Assembly: GCA_043820985.1 (NCBI GenBank)
Contig: JBDRDH010000070.1
Span: 17,499 to 81,498, forward strand
Source: JAAYXS01 sp043820985
GTDB taxonomy: Bacteria > Planctomycetota > Phycisphaerae > UBA1845 > Fen-1342
DNA: 64,000 bases
Reading direction: 5' to 3'
The position numbers and the translations under genes are program-made. The notes below the pieces were generated by a model that saw only the letters and a program-made list of their open reading frames with translations, searched no databases and was not told the origin of the DNA. Shown piece after piece: positions 60,760 through 64,000 of this stretch; position 1 is the first letter of the stretch, and every line of letters starts with the position of its first letter.

Positions 60760-63700
60760 ATGCGATCCGCCGCCCAGGTGCGCCAGGAATTCATCGATTT
60801 CTTCCGCTCGAAGGAGCACGCCTTCGTGCCCAGCTCGCCGGTCGTCCCGCACGACGATCCCACCCTGCTGTTCACCAACGCGGGCATGAACCAGTTCAAG
60901 CCTTATTTTCTCGGTACCGAGAAGCCCAAACACACCCGCGTCGCCAATACGCAGAAGTGCATCCGCGCCGGTGGCAAGCACAACGACCTCGACGACGTCG
61001 GCCACGATACCTACCACCACACGTTCTTCGAGATGCTCGGCAACTGGTCCTTCGGCGATTACTTCAAGGCCGAGGCGATTGAGTGGGCCTGGGAGCTGCT
61101 GACAAAGGTCTGGGAGCTGGACGCCGAGCGGCTGCACGCGACCTACTTCGAGGGTGACGAGGCGGAGGGGCTTGAGCCCGATATCGAGGCGCGTGACTTG
61201 TGGCTAAAAATTCTGCCCGCCGAGCGCGTGCATCCCGGCAACAAGAAGGACAACTTCTGGGAGATGGGCGAGACCGGCCCCTGCGGGCCGTGCAGCGAGA
61301 TCCACGTCGACCTGACGCCGGACAAGAGCGGCGCCCGGCTCGTTAACGCCGGCGACGCCCGCGCGATCGAGATTTGGAACCTGGTGTTCATCCAGTTCAA
61401 CCGCGACGGCGGCGGTAAGCTGACCCCCCTGCCGGCCAAGCACGTTGACACCGGCATGGGCTTTGAACGCGTCACCGCCCTGCTCCAGGGTAAGGACAGC
61501 AACTACGACACTGACGTCTTTACGCCGATCTTCGCCGCGATCCAGCAGGTGACCGGCGCCCCGCCGTACGCGGGGACGTTGCCCGATCAGCGCACCTCCT
61601 CCGATCAGAGCCCGAAGCGCGAGCGAGGGTCCACGACCGCCGACAACGCTCCCTCCGATCAGAGCCCGAAGCGCAAGCGAGGGTCCACTACCGCCGACCA
61701 AGATCAGCCCATGATCGACATGAGCTACCGCGTGATCGCCGACCACGTGCGTTGCCTGACGTTCGCCCTGACCGACGGCGCCGTCCCCGACCGCAGTGAC
61801 CGTGGTTACATCTTACGCCGCATTCTCCGCCGCGCGGTCCGCTTCGGCTGGCAATACCTGAACATGCACGAGCCCTTTCTGTACAAGCTCGTACCCACCA
61901 TCGTCGAAGTCATGGGCCCGGCGTTCCCCGAACTCATGCAAAACACCCAACGCGTCGCCGACATCATCAAGGATGAGGAGGAATCCTTTGATCGCACACT
62001 CGAACGCGGGATTCGGCTCTTCAATCAAGCTGCCATGCGAGCTGCCTACCGGGCCTTGGATCCGTTGTGCACGCTTGTACTCTTACCCCAGCATGGTGGA
62101 GTTGGGATGCCGGTCAAAGACGAGTCGGTGTTTTCTGGTGAGGAAGAACAGACCTTCGATCTTGACGGACACTATTTCTGCCTGAACTCTCTGACGTCCA
62201 ATGATGTGCGTTCAAGGTTTATCACAATTCCACGGATAAGCAGTGAAGATGCCTTTAAACTCCATGACACTTTCGGCTTCCCAATCGACCTGACACAAAT
62301 AATGGCCGAGGAGAAAGGCCTCACAGTTGATACCAACGAGTACGAACGCTTGATGGAGGAAGCTCGTGAGAGGGCACGAGCAGTAAGTTCAGTCGTTGCA
62401 GATACGTTCAATCTATCCGAGATAATAGCTTTTGAGCACATCCCAAACCCAACTGACGATTCACTCAAACACACGAATCAGCATACCACGGCTATTTGTC
62501 GCGGCCGTTATGACTCTAAGACATTCCTCGCCCAAGAGCCTGTGCATGAGGGACAGGAAACAGCACTCATTTTGGACAAGACGTGTTTTTACTCGGAACA
62601 GGGGGGACAGGTGGGTGATCGAGGGATTATCTCCAGCGATACGGGCGAGTTCCGTGTCACTAATACTCAACAGCGCAACAATGTGGTACTGCATATTGGC
62701 TATGTAAAACGTGGCTCCATTCAAGCCGGTCAGCTTGTCCATATCGCCGTCGACACAGCACGACGCGCCACAATGCAAAACCATACCGCCACGCATGTGA
62801 TGAACTGGGCGTTGCGGGAGGTGTTGGGGGAGCACGTGCGGCAGAAGGGATCGCTGGTCGATCATGAGAAGACGCGCTTCGACCTGGCGCATCCGAAGGC
62901 GTTGACCACCGAGGAGATTGAGCGCGTCGAACTACTCGTCAATGAATACATCGACCGCAAAATGCCCGTCGATTACCAGGTCGTCCAGCAACAGGACGCG
63001 CTCAAGATCAACGGGCTGCGGGCCGTCTTCGGCGAACGCTACCCGGACGAGGTCCGCGTGATGTCCATCGGCGTGCCGGTCGCTGACCTGCTCGCCAAAC
63101 CCGACAATCCCGAATGGCGGAAGTACTCCATCGAGTTCTGCGGCGGGACGCATCTGAAAAGCACCGGTGACATCGAACGCTTCGCCATTGTCAGCGAGGA
63201 GGCCGTCGCCAAGGGCATTCGCCGGGTGGTCGGTGTCACCGGCGAGGCGGCCCGGGAGGTTGAAGCGCGGGGCGAGGAACTGCTCAAGCGCGCTGACCGG
63301 TTGAAAACCGGTCCCACACTGGATGCGAAAACCGGTCCCACAAGTAATGCTGAGCCTGCCGAAGCAGAAACCGATCCCACGGAAGCCGACTTCGTAACAC
63401 AGGTCGCCAGATTACAGCAGGATGTGACAGAAGCCACGATCCGCGTGGTCGATCGAATGAAGCTCCGTGACGCACTGGCCGACTTGCAGCAGATGGTCAA
63501 GCAGCAGCAGAAGACCGCGGCGGCCGATGCGGCGGACGTGGTTAACGCGAAGATCGACGAACTGCTCCAGTCAGCCCCCAAAATCGGTGACACGACCATC
63601 TTCGTCGCGGAAATGCCGGACGTGCCCATCGAGCAGCTCAAAACCGGCGCCGATCGCATCAAACAAAAATGCAGCTCCGCCGCCATCCTCTTCGGCGTGC

Positions 63701-64000
63701 GATCCGCCCCCCCTTCAGAGCCCCAAGCGCAAGCGCGGGGTACCGACGACGAAACCACAAAGGCACCAAGGCACGAAGATTCAGTGGGAAGTTCCGGTGC
63801 CATATCCCCCAAATCAGAACCGCGAGCGTCAGCGACCGGACCATCCCCATCCGAACGCGCAGCGCAAGCAAGCGCCAAATCCGAGCCCCGAGCGCCAGCG
63901 AGCGGGTCTCCATCAGAGCCCGAAGCGCCAGCGAGGGATAAGGCCTCGGGCGGCAAAGCCCTGCTCCTGGCCGCGATGAGCAACGACCTGATCAAGCGCG
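60760..64000 (+). CDS. alaS: Alanine-tRNA ligase with multiple repeat-derived insertions, partial
   Basis: One frame runs from ATG 60760 through the right edge (1080 codons, no stop). Aminoacylation motifs are typical (EFIDFFRSKEHAFVPSSPVV, FTNAGMNQFKPYFLG, NTQKCIRAGGKHNDL, HHTFFEMLGNWSFGDYF, GPCGPCSEIH). The editing-domain zinc residues are present: His675 and His679 in NHTATH, Cys794 and His798 in CGGTH. The C-Ala domain begins at GGKALLLAAMSNDL. Extra sequence is found at about 281-316 (a tandem 18-residue unit from repeats), 424-489 (unmatched), 846-875 and 983-1066 (several repeat-derived units). Residues 424-680 are encoded by AT-richer DNA. Because the synthetase is essential and the frame is open, it is presumably functional. 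Confidence 0.95.
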   Translation, partial: MRSAAQVRQEFIDFFRSKEHAFVPSSPVVPHDDPTLLFTNAGMNQFKPYFLGTEKPKHTRVANTQKCIRAGGKHNDLDDVGHDTYHHTFFEMLGNWSFGDYFKAEAIEWAWELLTKVWELDAERLHATYFEGDEAEGLEPDIEARDLWLKILPAERVHPGNKKDNFWEMGETGPCGPCSEIHVDLTPDKSGARLVNAGDARAIEIWNLVFIQFNRDGGGKLTPLPAKHVDTGMGFERVTALLQGKDSNYDTDVFTPIFAAIQQVTGAPPYAGTLPDQRTSSDQSPKRERGSTTADNAPSDQSPKRKRGSTTADQDQPMIDMSYRVIADHVRCLTFALTDGAVPDRSDRGYILRRILRRAVRFGWQYLNMHEPFLYKLVPTIVEVMGPAFPELMQNTQRVADIIKDEEESFDRTLERGIRLFNQAAMRAAYRALDPLCTLVLLPQHGGVGMPVKDESVFSGEEEQTFDLDGHYFCLNSLTSNDVRSRFITIPRISSEDAFKLHDTFGFPIDLTQIMAEEKGLTVDTNEYERLMEEARERARAVSSVVADTFNLSEIIAFEHIPNPTDDSLKHTNQHTTAICRGRYDSKTFLAQEPVHEGQETALILDKTCFYSEQGGQVGDRGIISSDTGEFRVTNTQQRNNVVLHIGYVKRGSIQAGQLVHIAVDTARRATMQNHTATHVMNWALREVLGEHVRQKGSLVDHEKTRFDLAHPKALTTEEIERVELLVNEYIDRKMPVDYQVVQQQDALKINGLRAVFGERYPDEVRVMSIGVPVADLLAKPDNPEWRKYSIEFCGGTHLKSTGDIERFAIVSEEAVAKGIRRVVGVTGEAAREVEARGEELLKRADRLKTGPTLDAKTGPTSNAEPAEAETDPTEADFVTQVARLQQDVTEATIRVVDRMKLRDALADLQQMVKQQQKTAAADAADVVNAKIDELLQSAPKIGDTTIFVAEMPDVPIEQLKTGADRIKQKCSSAAILFGVRSAPPSEPQAQARGTDDETTKAPRHEDSVGSSGAISPKSEPRASATGPSPSERAAQASAKSEPRAPASGSPSEPEAPARDKASGGKALLLAAMSNDLIKR
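61600..61707 (+). repeat. Tandem 54-base repeat within alaS
   Basis: Two copies with period 54 (TCC at 61600 and 61654). Each contains CCGATCAGAGCCCGAAGCGC and encodes SDQSPKRxRGSTTAD. They sit in a loop before YRVIADHVRCLTFAL. Confidence 0.88.
63295..63385 (+). repeat. ACCGGTCCCACA repeat units within alaS
   Basis: GACCGGTTGAAAACCGGTCC (63295-63314, continuing CACA) is the reverse complement of the 28138 and 40531 palindrome but for two loop bases. A second GAAAACCGGTCCCACA follows at once and a third, diverged (GAAACCGATCCCACGG), near 63369. All are read in frame. Confidence 0.85.
63706..63955 (+). repeat. Cluster of GAGCCCCGAGCGCCAGCGAG units within alaS
   Basis: About five units of the TCAGAGCCCCGAGCGCCAGC family (63713, 63811, 63849, 63880 and 63912 onward, last two nearly perfect). 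An ACAAAGGCACCAAGGCACGA stretch near 63758-63779 is of another kind. Together they encode 84 extra residues before the C-Ala domain, without stop or frameshift. Confidence 0.88.

Noticed and set aside
63039..63995. 318-codon minus-strand Ser/Ala-rich frame at the right edge
   Set aside because: Antisense of alaS; AlaRS motifs and repeat-derived residues are on the plus strand.

Overview
The window reads as chromosomal DNA of a planctomycete-like bacterium, probably from an uncultured or Phycisphaerae-related lineage. The grounds are: secreted giants ending in paired Asn-Cys-Asp-Gly/Tyr-Asp-Ile-Asp dockerin-like modules, Cys-rich GACC repeat proteins, a large Ser/Thr kinase with propeller and TPR parts, long disordered extensions on housekeeping proteins, high GC (about 60 percent), and short palindromic repeats typical of those genomes as I remember them. 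This placement is an inference. No 16S rRNA or tRNA gene was seen.

Layout. 1-7071 (minus strand): WecA-type glycosyltransferase, crotonase, NadC, RsbU-type phosphatase and a membrane/TPR protein cut by the left edge. 7856-12691 (plus): secreted Cys-rich protein, rplM-rpsI with a clear promoter and terminator, xseA. 12863-14215: a broken DNA methyltransferase whose middle is replaced by a foreign-looking minus-strand gene. 14379-17176 (minus): UbiB/ABC1 kinase with a phasin-like partner, and a CAP-domain lipoprotein, back to back with a PKD/WD40/zinc-protease lipoprotein (17346-20279). 20544-28130 (plus): LacI regulator, hpf, a permease-less PTS set (EIIA, HPr, EI), DUF2344 protein and RNase E/G.

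28131-36888: a repeat-dense island with one membrane-anchored orphan, then minus-strand hisS, a YkgJ-like protein, phosphofructokinase, and the fatty-acid cluster rpmF-plsX-fabH-fabD-fabG without acpP. 37258-41872: small conserved proteins, a transglutaminase-like membrane protein, a perfect parS centromere site at 40253-40268, and a TolB-like propeller. 42073-47909 (plus): giant kinase, purD, VOC protein. 48725-58858: two very large secreted proteins with the same C-terminal modules, and pyruvate:ferredoxin oxidoreductase. 59188-64000: cytidylate-kinase-like protein, hemerythrin-like protein, and alaS running off the right edge.

The most unusual signal is a set of short interspersed repeat families found both between genes and inside genes without breaking the reading frame. 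alaS carries about a dozen units from at least three families and has become a mosaic protein. nifJ carries one unit that is identical over 20 bases to an intergenic copy. The methyltransferase remnant carries another that matches alaS at 26 of 27 bases. Other notable points are the parS site beside overlapping divergent promoters, inverted repeat arrays around the orphan at 28557-29153, an AT-richer block inside alaS, and a hairpin in the hpf leader.
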